NCBI GenBank assembly: GCA_963755635.1
Contig: CAVWKS010000010.1
Span: 124,001-188,000, forward strand
DNA: 64,000 bases
Origin: AC-32 sp963755635
GTDB taxonomy: Bacteria; Actinomycetota; Thermoleophilia; Gaiellales; Gaiellaceae
Reading direction: 5' to 3'
In this document: positions 17,099-25,092 of the stretch, piece by piece
Layout: each line of letters begins with the position of its first letter
Numbering within the stretch: position 1 is the first letter of the stretch
Made by a program: the position numbers and the translations under genes
The notes under the pieces: generated by a model
Database searches by the model: none
What the model was told of the DNA's origin: nothing
What the model saw: only the letters and a program-made list of their open reading frames with translations

Positions 17099-17667
17099 GG
17101 CGTTGCGTAGCCACGCATGCCGTCGACGAGCAGCGCGTAGAAGCGGTCGGCGAGCTCGTCTGTGTCGCGCCCGGGCTTCAGCCAGGTGTACGCCCAGTTC
17201 GCGGCGGACAGCGCGAGCAACGCGGCGGTCGCGTCGTCGAGGTCGCTGCGCAGCTCCCCGAGCTCGCGGCCTTCGCGGAAGAGCGCCTTGATCCGCTCCT
17301 CGTAACGGCGCCGCTCGCCGAGGATCTCGTCGCGGCGCTCGCCTTCGAGGTAACGCCATTCCTGCACGAAGACGGTCGCGACGTCGAGCTGGTCGGCGAC
17401 GACCCGCAGGTGGGATCGCAGCGCCGAGCGGATCTTCTCGGTGGCCGGCAGCTCTTCCGGGATCGCGTCGAGCCCCGCGTGGAAGGCGGCCGCGCCCTCG
17501 CGCATGGTCTCATAGAGCAGGTCCTGCTTCGACGAGATGTGCGCGTAGAGCGAGCCTTTCTGCACCCCGAGCGCCTCCGCGATCTCGCCGATCGAGGTGC
17601 CGTGGTAGCCCTTCTGCGCGAACAGCCGGGCTGCCTGGCGCGTCAGCTCGTCGCGGCGCGCGCTCAT
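17095..17667 (-). CDS. TetR family regulator, likely PaaR-like
   Basis: 190 residues. The N-terminal helix-turn-helix (about 1-50) reads RDELTRQAARLFAQKGYHGT, then IGEIAEALGVQKGSLYAHI, typical of TetR proteins. The C-terminal half would bind a ligand. Its ATG overlaps the upstream dehydrogenase stop as ATGA. The two genes are transcribed away from paaA, and between them lies a perfect CNAACGNNCGTTNG site, the operator sequence of Thermus PaaR. I infer it represses the paa genes until phenylacetyl-CoA appears, but the ligand is not visible from sequence. Confidence 0.85.
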   Translation of the reverse strand: MSARRDELTRQAARLFAQKGYHGTSIGEIAEALGVQKGSLYAHISSKQDLLYETMREGAAAFHAGLDAIPEELPATEKIRSALRSHLRVVADQLDVATVFVQEWRYLEGERRDEILGERRRYEERIKALFREGRELGELRSDLDDATAALLALSAANWAYTWLKPGRDTDELADRFYALLVDGMRGYATP

Positions 17668-18419
17668 CGGGTGCGGAAGACCTCCGCCGCGGCCCGGTGG
17701 AAGCCGCCGGGCAGGCCGTTCGCCTCGAACGTGTCCGCGATCTCCTCCATCTCGCCGACCCAGCGCCAGCCCTTCGCTTCGGCCGAGCGGAGCGCGCGCT
17801 CGTGGCGGTCGCGCAGCTCTGGGAGCGAGAGGTCCCACTCCGCGAGCAGCGCCTCCTCGACGCCTTCGGCGCGCGCCAGCTCCCGAATCGCGAGCAGCAT
17901 CGCCGTGGTCCCCTTCGTCCACGCCGCGTAGGCGATCTTCACCGCCGATGCCGCGCCGATCTCGTCCGAGACGACGCGCGCGTCGACCGCGGAACCTGCG
18001 AACAGCTCGGCCACCGCAGCCGCGTTCGGCCCGGAGAGGTAGAGCCGCGTCGTGCCCGGCTCACGCGGCGGCGAGCCGACGATCCCGCCGTCGACGGTGT
18101 CGCCGCCTGCGGCCTGCGCGACCTCGCGCGCCCGCGCCGGCGAGATCGCGTTCGCGTCGACGTAGATGCCATCGAACGGCCCCAGGCGCGCCACGTCGAG
18201 CGCGGCATGCGGCGGGCAGATCGAGAAGACGACCTCGCTGCGGGCTACCTCCGCCGGCACCGCTACGTCCTCCAACCCTGCCGCTTCCGCGCGCGCCCGC
18301 GTCTCGTCGCTGCGACCCTCGGAAGCCCAGACGACCCGAAGTCCCTGCGCCCGCAGGACCGCGCCGACCGCGGCTCCCATCTCGCCGGGATGAAGCAGTC
18401 CGACCGAGCCAACAGCCAC
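17664..18419 (-). CDS. NAD(P)-binding dehydrogenase, 6PGDH/HIBADH-like with DUF1932
   Basis: 251 residues. A Rossmann N-terminus (SVGLLHPGEMGAAVGAVLR) is followed by a helical C-terminal domain like DUF1932 (DEIGAASAVKIAYAAWTKGTTAML). The family resembles 3-hydroxyisobutyrate and phosphogluconate dehydrogenases, with the catalytic lysine expected in the KIAYAAWTKG region. It shares its promoter region with paaA and is coupled to the TetR gene, so it is probably under the same control. Substrate unknown. Confidence 0.8.
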   Translation of the reverse strand: MAVGSVGLLHPGEMGAAVGAVLRAQGLRVVWASEGRSDETRARAEAAGLEDVAVPAEVARSEVVFSICPPHAALDVARLGPFDGIYVDANAISPARAREVAQAAGGDTVDGGIVGSPPREPGTTRLYLSGPNAAAVAELFAGSAVDARVVSDEIGAASAVKIAYAAWTKGTTAMLLAIRELARAEGVEEALLAEWDLSLPELRDRHERALRSAEAKGWRWVGEMEEIADTFEANGLPGGFHRAAAEVFRTR

Positions 18420-18431
18420 TACACTTCCAGC

Positions 18432-18445
18432 CTAACGATCGTTCG
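18432..18445. promoter_or_regulatory. PaaR-type operator upstream of paaA
   Basis: CTAACGATCGTTCG is an exact match to CNAACGNNCGTTNG, the published recognition pattern of the TetR-type phenylacetate repressor PaaR of Thermus. It lies 15 bases before the paaA ATG and 12 bases before the divergent dehydrogenase start, so one bound repressor could block both directions. Confidence 0.65.
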
Positions 18446-18460
18446 GTTGGGAGGCGCCCA

Positions 18461-19363
18461 ATGGAGCAAAGAGAGCAGGATTTCCTCGAGTACGTCCAGT
18501 CCGGCGGCCAGGTCGAGACCGACGACTGGATGCCGGACGAGTACCGCGCGCGGCTGCGTAAGTTCATCGAGATGCACGGCAACTCGGAGCTGATGGGCGT
18601 GCTTCCGGAGCGCGAGTGGATCCTCCGAGCACCGACGCTCCAGCGCAAGCTCGCCCTCACCGCGAAGGTGCAGGACGAGGTCGGCCACGCCCAGCTGATC
18701 TACCGCGTCGTCGAGGACCTCGGCAAGTCGCGCGAGCAGTGCCTCGACGACCTGATCTCGGGCAAGTCGAAGTTCCACAACGTCTTTCACTACCCGACGA
18801 AGACCTGGGGCGACGTCGGCGTGATCGCGTGGCTCGTCGACGCCGCGGCGATCATCAGCCAGAAGGCGCTGCTCAAGTGCTCCTACGCGCCGTACGCGCG
18901 GATCATGAAGAAGATCTGCTGGGAGGAGTCGTTCCACATCCTCCACGGCCGCGACGTCGTCCTGACGCTGATGCTCGGCACCGACGAGCAGCGCGAGCTC
19001 GTGCAGGAGGCGCTCAACCGCTGGTGGGGGCCGCTGATGCAGTTCCACGGAAACCCGATCCCGCCGGAGGACGACCCGATGTTCCAGTGGCGGATCAAGA
19101 GCCAGGGCAACGACGAGGCACGCCAGCAGTTCCTCGACGGCTACGTGCCGCAGATCTGGGAGCTCGGGCTGACTGTGCCCGACCCGAAGCTGCGCAAGGA
19201 CGAGGAGACCGGCCGCTGGCACTACACCGAGCCCGACTGGGACGAGCTGATGTCGGTCGTCACCGGCCACGGCCCCAAGAGCGAGGAGCGGCTCGACCTC
19301 CGGCGCAAGGCCCGCGAGAGCAGCGCCTGGATCCGTTCGGTCGTCCTGGCCGAGGCCGCCTGA
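18461..19363 (+). CDS. paaA: 1,2-phenylacetyl-CoA epoxidase, catalytic subunit A
   Basis: 300 residues. It is the diiron subunit of the PaaABCE monooxygenase, which epoxidises the aromatic ring of phenylacetyl-CoA. Iron-ligand motifs are DEVGH at 72-76 and EESFH at 155-159, with the conserved RAPTLQRKLALTAKVQ before the first and SKFHNVFHYPTKTWGD in the middle. ATG 18461 follows GGGAGG at 18449-18454. First gene of the paaABC-GNAT-paaD operon. Confidence 0.95.
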   Translation: MEQREQDFLEYVQSGGQVETDDWMPDEYRARLRKFIEMHGNSELMGVLPEREWILRAPTLQRKLALTAKVQDEVGHAQLIYRVVEDLGKSREQCLDDLISGKSKFHNVFHYPTKTWGDVGVIAWLVDAAAIISQKALLKCSYAPYARIMKKICWEESFHILHGRDVVLTLMLGTDEQRELVQEALNRWWGPLMQFHGNPIPPEDDPMFQWRIKSQGNDEARQQFLDGYVPQIWELGLTVPDPKLRKDEETGRWHYTEPDWDELMSVVTGHGPKSEERLDLRRKARESSAWIRSVVLAEAA

Positions 19364-19364
19364 G

Positions 19365-19384
19365 CCTTGTAACAGACTGTTACT
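19365..19384. repeat. 20-base palindromic repeat between paaA and paaB
   Basis: CCTTGTAACAGACTGTTACT contains the perfect palindrome GTAACAG-A-CTGTTAC. The identical 20 bases occur at 52465-52484 inside the LivM-LivG linker. It starts 1 base after the paaA stop and ends just before the paaB ribosome binding site. Confidence 0.7.
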
Positions 19385-19398
19385 AGGTGGCTGGAAAC

Positions 19399-19692
19399 GT
19401 GACGAACATCTGGGAGGTCTTCCGGCAAGAGCGCAAGGGCCAGGCGTTCCAGCACGCGGGCTCCGTCGAGGCGCCGGATGCGCAGTTCGCCGAGGCCTAC
19501 GCGCGCGAGCAGTACGGCCGGCGGGGCGAGTCGGCAGCGCTCTGGGTCGTCGAGCGCGGGGCGATCCATCCGATCGAGGACTTCGTCGACGAGCTGAACC
19601 GGAACTACCACCGCGTCGACGGCTATCCGCTGAAAGAGAAACTGAGGGAGGCTCGTGCAAGAGCGGACGGCACTGCTGCTCGCGATCGCTGA
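19399..19692 (+). CDS. paaB: Phenylacetyl-CoA epoxidase subunit B
   Basis: 97 residues from GTG 19399; AGGTGG at 19385-19390 is a fitting ribosome binding site. An earlier GTG at 19387 would add four residues. PaaB bridges the catalytic complex. The short protein has the family core WEVFRQERKGQAFQHAGSV, followed by EAYAREQYGRRGESAALWVV. Its 3' end overlaps paaC by 38 bases. Confidence 0.9.
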   Translation: MTNIWEVFRQERKGQAFQHAGSVEAPDAQFAEAYAREQYGRRGESAALWVVERGAIHPIEDFVDELNRNYHRVDGYPLKEKLREARARADGTAARDR

Positions 19693-20242
19693 CGACGAGC
19701 TGATCCTCGGCTGGCGCGACTCGGAGTGGACCGGGATCGCGCCGTTCCTCGAGGAGGACGTTGCCTTCTCGTCGATCGCGCAGAACGAGGTCGGCCACGC
19801 GCGGGCGCTCTACGAGCTCGCCGCGAAGGATCTCGGCACGACTGCCGACGAGCTCGCCTTCGACCGCAAGCCGGACGAATACCGCTGCGCGCAGCTCGTC
19901 GAGCTACGGCTGCCGGAGTGGGAGCGGACGATCGCACGCCACTACCTCTACGAGCAGGCCGACGCCGAGCGGCTCGACCAGCTGAAGGCCTCGGACGACG
20001 AGGAGGTCGCCGGGCTCGCAGCCAAGATCGATCGCGAGGAGGCCTACCACCGCCTCCACGCGCAGATGTGGTTCGACCGCCTGAAAGACGAGCCGCGCTT
20101 CACCGCCGCGCTCGACGAGCTGCGGCCGCTCGTGGCAGCCGTCGCCGATCCGTCGCTGCGGAACGGCCACACGCCCGAGCTCGCCGAGATCTGGGAGCAG
20201 ATGACGGAGGTGCGGCGCTCGGTCCCGGGGGCGACGTGGTAG
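19655..20242 (+). CDS. paaC: Phenylacetyl-CoA epoxidase structural subunit C
   Basis: 195 residues, ferritin-like, partner of PaaA. Motifs QNEVGHARALYELAAKDLG (43-61) and DREEAYHRLHAQMW (126-139) are the remnants of the diiron site kept in PaaC. It is about 50 residues shorter than E. coli PaaC, mostly through a truncated C-terminus. The TAG stop is overlapped by the next gene. GTG start at 19655 lies inside paaB. Confidence 0.88.
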   Translation: MQERTALLLAIADDELILGWRDSEWTGIAPFLEEDVAFSSIAQNEVGHARALYELAAKDLGTTADELAFDRKPDEYRCAQLVELRLPEWERTIARHYLYEQADAERLDQLKASDDEEVAGLAAKIDREEAYHRLHAQMWFDRLKDEPRFTAALDELRPLVAAVADPSLRNGHTPELAEIWEQMTEVRRSVPGATW

Positions 20243-20703
20243 CCCAGGCCGTCTCGATTCGCGCGTGCGAGGAGCGCGACCTCGAGCACTTCGGCGTTTT
20301 CGGCGCGCCGATCCACCTCGACTACTGCCGCGAGCAGTTCGCCCGCGGGCCCGAGGCTGTCGCGATCCTCGTCGCGGTCGACGACGATGACCTCCCGATC
20401 GGCAAGCTCCACCTCGACTTCGTCACGCGCGCCGCCCGACGCGAGTCCGTCCTCGTCGCCGCCGCGGTCAAGCCCGAGCTGCGGAGCCGAGGGATCGGGA
20501 CGGCGCTGATGGGCGCGGCCGAGGAGCTCGTCTGCCGGCGCGGCTTCAACGGGATCGTGCTCGGCGTCGAGGACTTCAACCCGCGGGCTCGCAGCCTCTA
20601 CGAGCGGCTCGGCTACGCCGCCTTCGCGAGCGACGACTTCAAGTACGTCGGCGCGCCGGTGCCGAACCCGGGCGTCTGGATGCGGAAGGAGCTCGAGTGC
20701 TGA
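20236..20703 (+). CDS. GNAT family acetyltransferase inside the paa operon
   Basis: 155 residues, from a GTG that overlaps the end of paaC by 7 bases. The acetyl-CoA-binding core is VAAAVKPELRSRGIGTALMG, followed by NPRARSLYERLGYAAF, the usual C-terminal GNAT motif. GNAT enzymes acetylate amines. It is translationally coupled on both sides (paaD starts 7 bases before its stop), which is not a standard paa arrangement. A link to phenylacetate metabolism is possible but unproven. Confidence 0.82.
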   Translation: MVAQAVSIRACEERDLEHFGVFGAPIHLDYCREQFARGPEAVAILVAVDDDDLPIGKLHLDFVTRAARRESVLVAAAVKPELRSRGIGTALMGAAEELVCRRGFNGIVLGVEDFNPRARSLYERLGYAAFASDDFKYVGAPVPNPGVWMRKELEC

Positions 20704-21182
20704 CGGAGGCACAGGTCTGGGACGTGCTGGCCGAGGTCGAGGATCCGGAGATCCCGGTCATCTCGGTGGTCGATCTCGGCGTCGTCCGCCACGTCAAGGT
20801 CGAGGACGGCCGCGTGCACGTCGAGTTCACGCCGACCTTTCTCGGCTGCCCCGCGCTCGAGGTGATGCGCGCGCAGATGGCGGCGAAGATCGCCGAGCTC
20901 GGCGGAGAGCCCGACGTCGAGGTGATCCAGGACGACTCGTGGTCGACCGACCGGATCACCCCTGCCGGCCGAGAGAAGTTGCGTGCCGCGGGCTTCGCCC
21001 CGCCCGCTCCGCGCGAGGCGGGTAAGCCGACGCTCGTCCAGCTCGAGTCGAACGCCTTCCGCTGCCCGTACTGCGGTTCGAGCGACACGGCGCTGGAGAA
21101 CATCTTCGGCCCCACGCCGTGCCGCTCGCTCCGCTACTGCCGCTCCTGCAGGCAGCCGTTCGAGCAGTTCAAGACCATCTGA
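20697..21182 (+). CDS. paaD: Phenylacetyl-CoA epoxidase maturation protein D
   Basis: 161 residues. An MIP18/DUF59 domain (about 1-85, with C51 in TFLGCPA) is followed by a linker and a C-terminal zinc-ribbon-like region with C123, C126, C148 and C151. PaaD is thought to help assemble the iron-sulfur or diiron centres of the epoxidase. No paaE reductase follows, so that partner must lie elsewhere. Confidence 0.9.
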   Translation: MLTEAQVWDVLAEVEDPEIPVISVVDLGVVRHVKVEDGRVHVEFTPTFLGCPALEVMRAQMAAKIAELGGEPDVEVIQDDSWSTDRITPAGREKLRAAGFAPPAPREAGKPTLVQLESNAFRCPYCGSSDTALENIFGPTPCRSLRYCRSCRQPFEQFKTI

Positions 21183-21239
21183 CTGTCCCTCCTTTCGAGG
21201 CATGTTGGCTCGGCCAAGGAAGGGCGATTCCTGACAGGA

Positions 21240-21914
21240 ATGCGCCGCCTCGTTCTCGCAGCTCTGCTCGCCGTACTCGCGGCCGGAGTCACGACCGCCG
21301 CTGCGTCGCCGGCCTCGCAGTCCGGCACGTCGAACCGCGAACAGGTTCGCCTCAACGCGGCCGACCAGGCGGCCGCACACGCAGCCGTTCTCCGTCACAG
21401 GGATCTCGGCTCAGGTTGGGTCGGCGGTGCCAGGAAGCCTGCTCCCCCGTCGAGCGTCACGTGCCCCGGCTACGAGCCGAAGCAATCGGACCTCGTCCTG
21501 ACCGGAGCCGCAGAATCGCGCTTCCAGAGCACGGGCGTCGCGTTCCAGACCGACGCGCAGGTGCTGAAGACCCGGTCGATGGTGGCTCGTGACTGGCAGC
21601 GAAGCGTCACCGACCCGCGAGCCTTCGACTGCATTCGTCACACCTTGGCGAAGCAGCTGCCGTCGAGCGAGCGTCTCGTCTCCTTCCAGAGACGCGCATT
21701 CCCCCGGTTGGCCCAGTACGCAGCCGCGTACCGCATGCTGATCAAGGTGCGGGCACAGGGACAGAGCATGCTGGTCGTGATCGACCTCGTGCTCGTCGGG
21801 CGGAGCCGAACCGAGCTGACGCTCACCACGAGTGCTCCGGCTACCGCGCGCACGGCCATCGCGGCGGCTGAGGTGCGGGTTGCCCGCGCCCTACTTGCCC
21901 GCGTGCGCGCTTAG
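21240..21914 (+). CDS. Exported hypothetical protein
   Basis: 224 residues with a signal peptide (1 to about 23, ending AAASP). The mature part has two cysteines (VTCPGY and FDCIRH) that probably form one disulfide. The pattern resembles extracytoplasmic PknH-sensor-like domains of actinobacteria, but I cannot assign it firmly. ACAGGA just before the ATG serves as a weak ribosome binding site. 57 bases separate it from paaD. Confidence 0.6.
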   Translation: MRRLVLAALLAVLAAGVTTAAASPASQSGTSNREQVRLNAADQAAAHAAVLRHRDLGSGWVGGARKPAPPSSVTCPGYEPKQSDLVLTGAAESRFQSTGVAFQTDAQVLKTRSMVARDWQRSVTDPRAFDCIRHTLAKQLPSSERLVSFQRRAFPRLAQYAAAYRMLIKVRAQGQSMLVVIDLVLVGRSRTELTLTTSAPATARTAIAAAEVRVARALLARVRA

Positions 21915-22000
21915 CGGGTCCTACGACCCATGTCTCATTGCGGCCTGGACCGGGCCGCTGTCAGCCTGGATCTCGTCCAGTCGAGACCCAAGGAGGAGAC

Positions 22001-22393
22001 ATGAAGAAGGTTGCTTTCACCGGATTTGCCGCCCTCGTGGCGTTGCTCTTCGTCGTCGCGTCGAGCGCTCTCGCCAGCGGGAAGAAGGGCAACCCCGGCA
22101 TCGTCAAGACCGGCACGTGCAGCGGCTCGAGCCACTGGAAGCTGAAGGCAAAGGCCGACGACGGCCGGATCGAGACCGAGTTCGAGGTAGACCAGAACCG
22201 TGTCGGCAAGCGCTGGCACGTCACGCTCAAGCGCAACGGGTCGGTCGCATTCAACGGCATCCGCACGACAACGGCGCCGAGCGGCTCGTTCGACGTGCGG
22301 CGGCTCCTGGCCGGCGGCGCCGGCACGCGGATCGCCGCCACCGCGCGGTCGCTTCAGACCGGCGAGATCTGCCGCGCAGCGCTCGTCCTCTAG
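22001..22393 (+). CDS. Small secreted beta-rich protein
   Basis: 130 residues. ATG 22001 follows a strong AGGAGGAGAC. A signal peptide (1-25, ending ALASG) is followed by a domain starting VKTGTCSGSSHWKLKAKADD and containing a second cysteine in GEICRAALVL. Similar short secreted proteins occur in actinobacteria; function unknown. A clear terminator hairpin follows at 22414-22444. Confidence 0.7.
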   Translation: MKKVAFTGFAALVALLFVVASSALASGKKGNPGIVKTGTCSGSSHWKLKAKADDGRIETEFEVDQNRVGKRWHVTLKRNGSVAFNGIRTTTAPSGSFDVRRLLAGGAGTRIAATARSLQTGEICRAALVL

Positions 22394-22413
22394 CGGAATC
22401 CCTCACCGAGCAA

Positions 22414-22444
22414 CGAGACCGGAGGCCACTCGCCTCCGGTCTCG
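22414..22444. terminator. Bidirectional terminator hairpin
   Basis: CGAGACCGGAGGC and GCCTCCGGTCTCG form a perfect 13-bp stem with a 5-base loop, between the secreted protein and the convergent response regulator. There is no long T run on either side, but the position between converging genes fits a shared terminator. Confidence 0.7.
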
Positions 22445-22450
22445 GCGTTC

Positions 22451-23065
22451 TCAGAGGCCGTGCGCCTTCGCCCAGAGAGCGGCCTGCGTGCGGTCGGTGA
22501 CGCCGAGCTGCTGAAAGACCCTGGTCAGGTGCGTCTTCACCGTCTTCTCGCTGATTCCGAGCTCTCGGGCGATCAGCTTGTTCGGCTTTCCTTCGGCGAC
22601 GCAGCGCAGCACCTCGCGCTCGCGCGGGCTCAGCTCGGCTCGTTCTCCTTCCGCCCGCGCCGTGAGCAGGGCCCGGGCGGCCTTCGGCGAGAGCGGCGAC
22701 TCGCCTCGCGCCGCCGCACGGATCCCGCCGATGAGCTCGTCGGGCTCGGCGTCCTTCAGCAGGTAGCCGATCGCACCGGCGTCGAGCGCGGCAAGGATGC
22801 GCTCGCGGTCGCTGACGGACGTGAGCACGACGACCTGGGCCTCGCCGCCCGCGGCGAGGATCTGCCTTGTCGCCTCGATCCCGTCGACGTTGGGCATCGA
22901 CAGGTCCATCAGGACGACGTCGGGCCGTGTCTCCGCCGCGAGCTCGACCGCCTCGGCGCCGTCCGAGGCGCTGCCCACGACCTCGACGTCGGCGACCGTT
23001 GCGAGCAGGCGCTCCAGCCCGGCCCGAACTAGACCGTGGTCTTCGGCGAGCAGAACGCGGATCAC
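22451..23065 (-). CDS. NarL/LuxR-type response regulator
   Basis: 204 residues. A receiver domain has the acidic pair in LLAEDHG, the phosphorylated aspartate D54 in VVLMDLSMPNVDG, and the lysine in YLLKDAEPDEL. A LuxR-type helix-turn-helix follows: LSPREREVLRCVAEGKPNKL, then IARELGISEKTVKTHLTRVF. GTG 23065 overlaps the histidine kinase stop as GTGA, so the pair is one operon and one signalling system. Confidence 0.93.
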   Translation of the reverse strand: MIRVLLAEDHGLVRAGLERLLATVADVEVVGSASDGAEAVELAAETRPDVVLMDLSMPNVDGIEATRQILAAGGEAQVVVLTSVSDRERILAALDAGAIGYLLKDAEPDELIGGIRAAARGESPLSPKAARALLTARAEGERAELSPREREVLRCVAEGKPNKLIARELGISEKTVKTHLTRVFQQLGVTDRTQAALWAKAHGL

Positions 23066-24342
23066 GCTTCCGCCTCGACGGAGACTCTCGTGCCTTCGCC
23101 CCGCTGCGACGAGAGCTCGAGCGTGGCTCCAGCGTCGCGAGCCAGGTCCTCGAGGATGCGCAGCCCGAAGTGCTCTTCGCCTGTCGCCTCGCCGGGATCG
23201 AAGCCCCGGCCGTCGTCCTCGACCACGAGCCGCGCGCGGCCGTCCTGTGAGCCGACGTGGACGCGCAGGTGGGACGGCTTGCCGTGCTTGACGGCGTTGC
23301 GGACGGCTTCCTGGGAGACGCGGAAGAACAGCGCCTCGGTGTCCGGCTCCAGCGAAGCAGGCTCGACCTCGAGGCTTGTCTCGATCCCGCGCGCCGACGC
23401 GGCGGCCAGCAGGTCGCCGAGCGCGGCCTCGAGCCCGGCGCGGTGAAGCTCGGGCGGATAGATCTCGACGAGCAGCGTCCGCAACTGCCCGATCCCGTGG
23501 CGAGTCTCCGTCGCGGCGGTGCGCAGCTCCGCGTCGTAGGGAGGCGGAGCACCTTCCGCGGACGCCGCAAGCGAGAACGAGACCGCGGCCAGGTCCTGAA
23601 CGACGCCGTCGTGGAGATCGCGCGCGATCCGCCGCCGCTCGAGGTCGGACGACTCGATCGCACGCTGCAGCAGGCGCTCGCGGTCTCGCTGGCCCCGCTC
23701 GACGCCCTTCGCAAGCTGCCACGCGAGCGGGAGCTGGATCAGCGCGAGGAGGATCAGCGCGCCGAGCAGGCCGGGCGCAAACTCGCCGAAGATGCGCCGC
23801 CCTCGAGCCGAGATGAAGCTCGAGTAGAAGTAGGTCTCGTAGCGCAGCGGCCGGCCGCTCGGTGTGCTCACCGGCACGTAGACCTCGAGCAGCTTGCCGA
23901 GCCCACGCTCGAGCCGGTTCTCGGGCTTCGAGAGGTCGGACACCTCGGCGTGCGCGCGACTGCCGCGGAACTCTGCAAGGTCGTTCGGCCCGAGGTGGTA
24001 GCGAGCTCCGATCAGGCGCGGGTCGTCCGAGTAGACGATCCGCCCAGAGCGGTCCCAGAGCTTGATGCGCGCAATCGAAGGGTCGTTCAGCACGCGCTCT
24101 TTGACGACGCGGTCGAACGCATCCAGTGCCTTCGGGTCGCCGCGGACAAGAGCGTCGGTCAGGGCCGGCTCGATGGAGCCGTCCTTGGCGAGGTGGACCT
24201 GGGCCTTCGCGTCGCGAATCGCCTCGGCCTCGCCGGCCCGCCGCGCCAGCCAGGCTCCGAGGAGCCCGACGAGCACGACGGCGGCGAGGCCGAGGACGAG
24301 ATATCTGAAGAGCGCCTGGCGTACCGGCTTGGGCCTGCGCAC
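23062..24342 (-). CDS. Sensor histidine kinase, HisKA_3 type
   Basis: 426 residues. Membrane helices at about 12-34 and 188-210 enclose an extracytoplasmic sensor region (about 40-185) with a double-Cache-like WDRSGRIVYSDDPRLIG. The dimerisation box ERRRIARDLHDGVVQDL (H244) is of the HisKA_3 class that pairs with NarL-type regulators. The ATP-binding domain has QEAVRNAVKHG and VEDDGRGFDPG. The signal sensed is unknown. Confidence 0.92.
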   Translation of the reverse strand: MRRPKPVRQALFRYLVLGLAAVVLVGLLGAWLARRAGEAEAIRDAKAQVHLAKDGSIEPALTDALVRGDPKALDAFDRVVKERVLNDPSIARIKLWDRSGRIVYSDDPRLIGARYHLGPNDLAEFRGSRAHAEVSDLSKPENRLERGLGKLLEVYVPVSTPSGRPLRYETYFYSSFISARGRRIFGEFAPGLLGALILLALIQLPLAWQLAKGVERGQRDRERLLQRAIESSDLERRRIARDLHDGVVQDLAAVSFSLAASAEGAPPPYDAELRTAATETRHGIGQLRTLLVEIYPPELHRAGLEAALGDLLAAASARGIETSLEVEPASLEPDTEALFFRVSQEAVRNAVKHGKPSHLRVHVGSQDGRARLVVEDDGRGFDPGEATGEEHFGLRILEDLARDAGATLELSSQRGEGTRVSVEAEA

Positions 24343-24355
24343 GCAGGCAGTGTGC

Positions 24356-24778
24356 CTACGACGCGACCTGCGCTCCCCACTCCTCGGGCGCGACCTGCTT
24401 GATCTGGCGCGCGAAGTACCAGACGTGGCCCTCGAGGTCTTCGGCCGTGAAGCGGCGCTCGCCGTACTCCTGGTCGGTCGGCTCCTCCCTGATCGTCGCG
24501 CCCGCCTCTCGCGCCCGCTCGAAGAGTGCGTCCACGTCCTCGTCGACATAGATGTAGATCCCGACGGTCTCCTGGCCTAGGCGCTTCGGGCTCTTGTAGT
24601 CGTCACCGGGGTCGCCCATGAAGATCCGGCCCTCTGCGCCGACCTTCATCTCTGCGTGGTTGACGTAGCCGCCCTCGCCGGTGTAGCGGAGCACTTCCTC
24701 GAAGCCGAAGGCGCGGGCGAGGAAGTCGAGCGCGCCCTCGCAGTCTTCGTAGAGCAGATACGGATTGACGGTCTGCAT
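24356..24778 (-). CDS. VOC (glyoxalase/PhnB-like) family protein
   Basis: 140 residues: VNPYLLYEDCEGALDFLARA at the N-terminus and DLEGHVWYFARQIKQV at the C-terminus, typical of the YP_PhnB/VOC group. These are small metal-binding enzymes or binding proteins. The ATG overlaps the ArsR stop by one base. The ArsR/SRPBCC/VOC trio is a common actinobacterial operon of unknown substrate. Confidence 0.85.
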   Translation of the reverse strand: MQTVNPYLLYEDCEGALDFLARAFGFEEVLRYTGEGGYVNHAEMKVGAEGRIFMGDPGDDYKSPKRLGQETVGIYIYVDEDVDALFERAREAGATIREEPTDQEYGERRFTAEDLEGHVWYFARQIKQVAPEEWGAQVAS

Positions 24779-25092
24779 CAGCGGTTCTCCTTTCGTCGTC
24801 GCTTCAGCTCGACGCCGAGCGCGTCGAGCCGGTTCGTCCAGAACTTGCGGTAGTGCGAGAGCCACTCGTCGAGCTCTTCGAGCGGCTCGGGGTCGAGCGA
24901 GTAGAGCCGGCGGCGGCCCTCGACTCGCGCTTGCACGAGACCCTGCTCGCGCAACACGCGCAGGTGCCGCGAGACCGCCGGTCGGCTCGTCTCGAAGCTC
25001 GCGGCGAGCTCACCGGCGCTGAGCTCCCGCTCGGCGAGCAGCTCGACGATCGTCCGGCGAGTCGGGTCGGCGAGCGCCTCTAGCGCCTTCAT
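24778..25092 (-). CDS. ArsR family transcriptional regulator
   Basis: 104 residues, a winged helix: ALADPTRRTIVELLAERELS, then AGELAASFETSRPAVSRHLR. No metal-binding cysteine pair is visible in the recognition helix, so it belongs to the SdpR-like group that accompanies SRPBCC proteins. ATGA overlap with the upstream SRPBCC gene. It probably controls its own operon through the GTAAC-N6-GTTAC site at 25432. Confidence 0.9.
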   Translation of the reverse strand: MKALEALADPTRRTIVELLAERELSAGELAASFETSRPAVSRHLRVLREQGLVQARVEGRRRLYSLDPEPLEELDEWLSHYRKFWTNRLDALGVELKRRRKENR

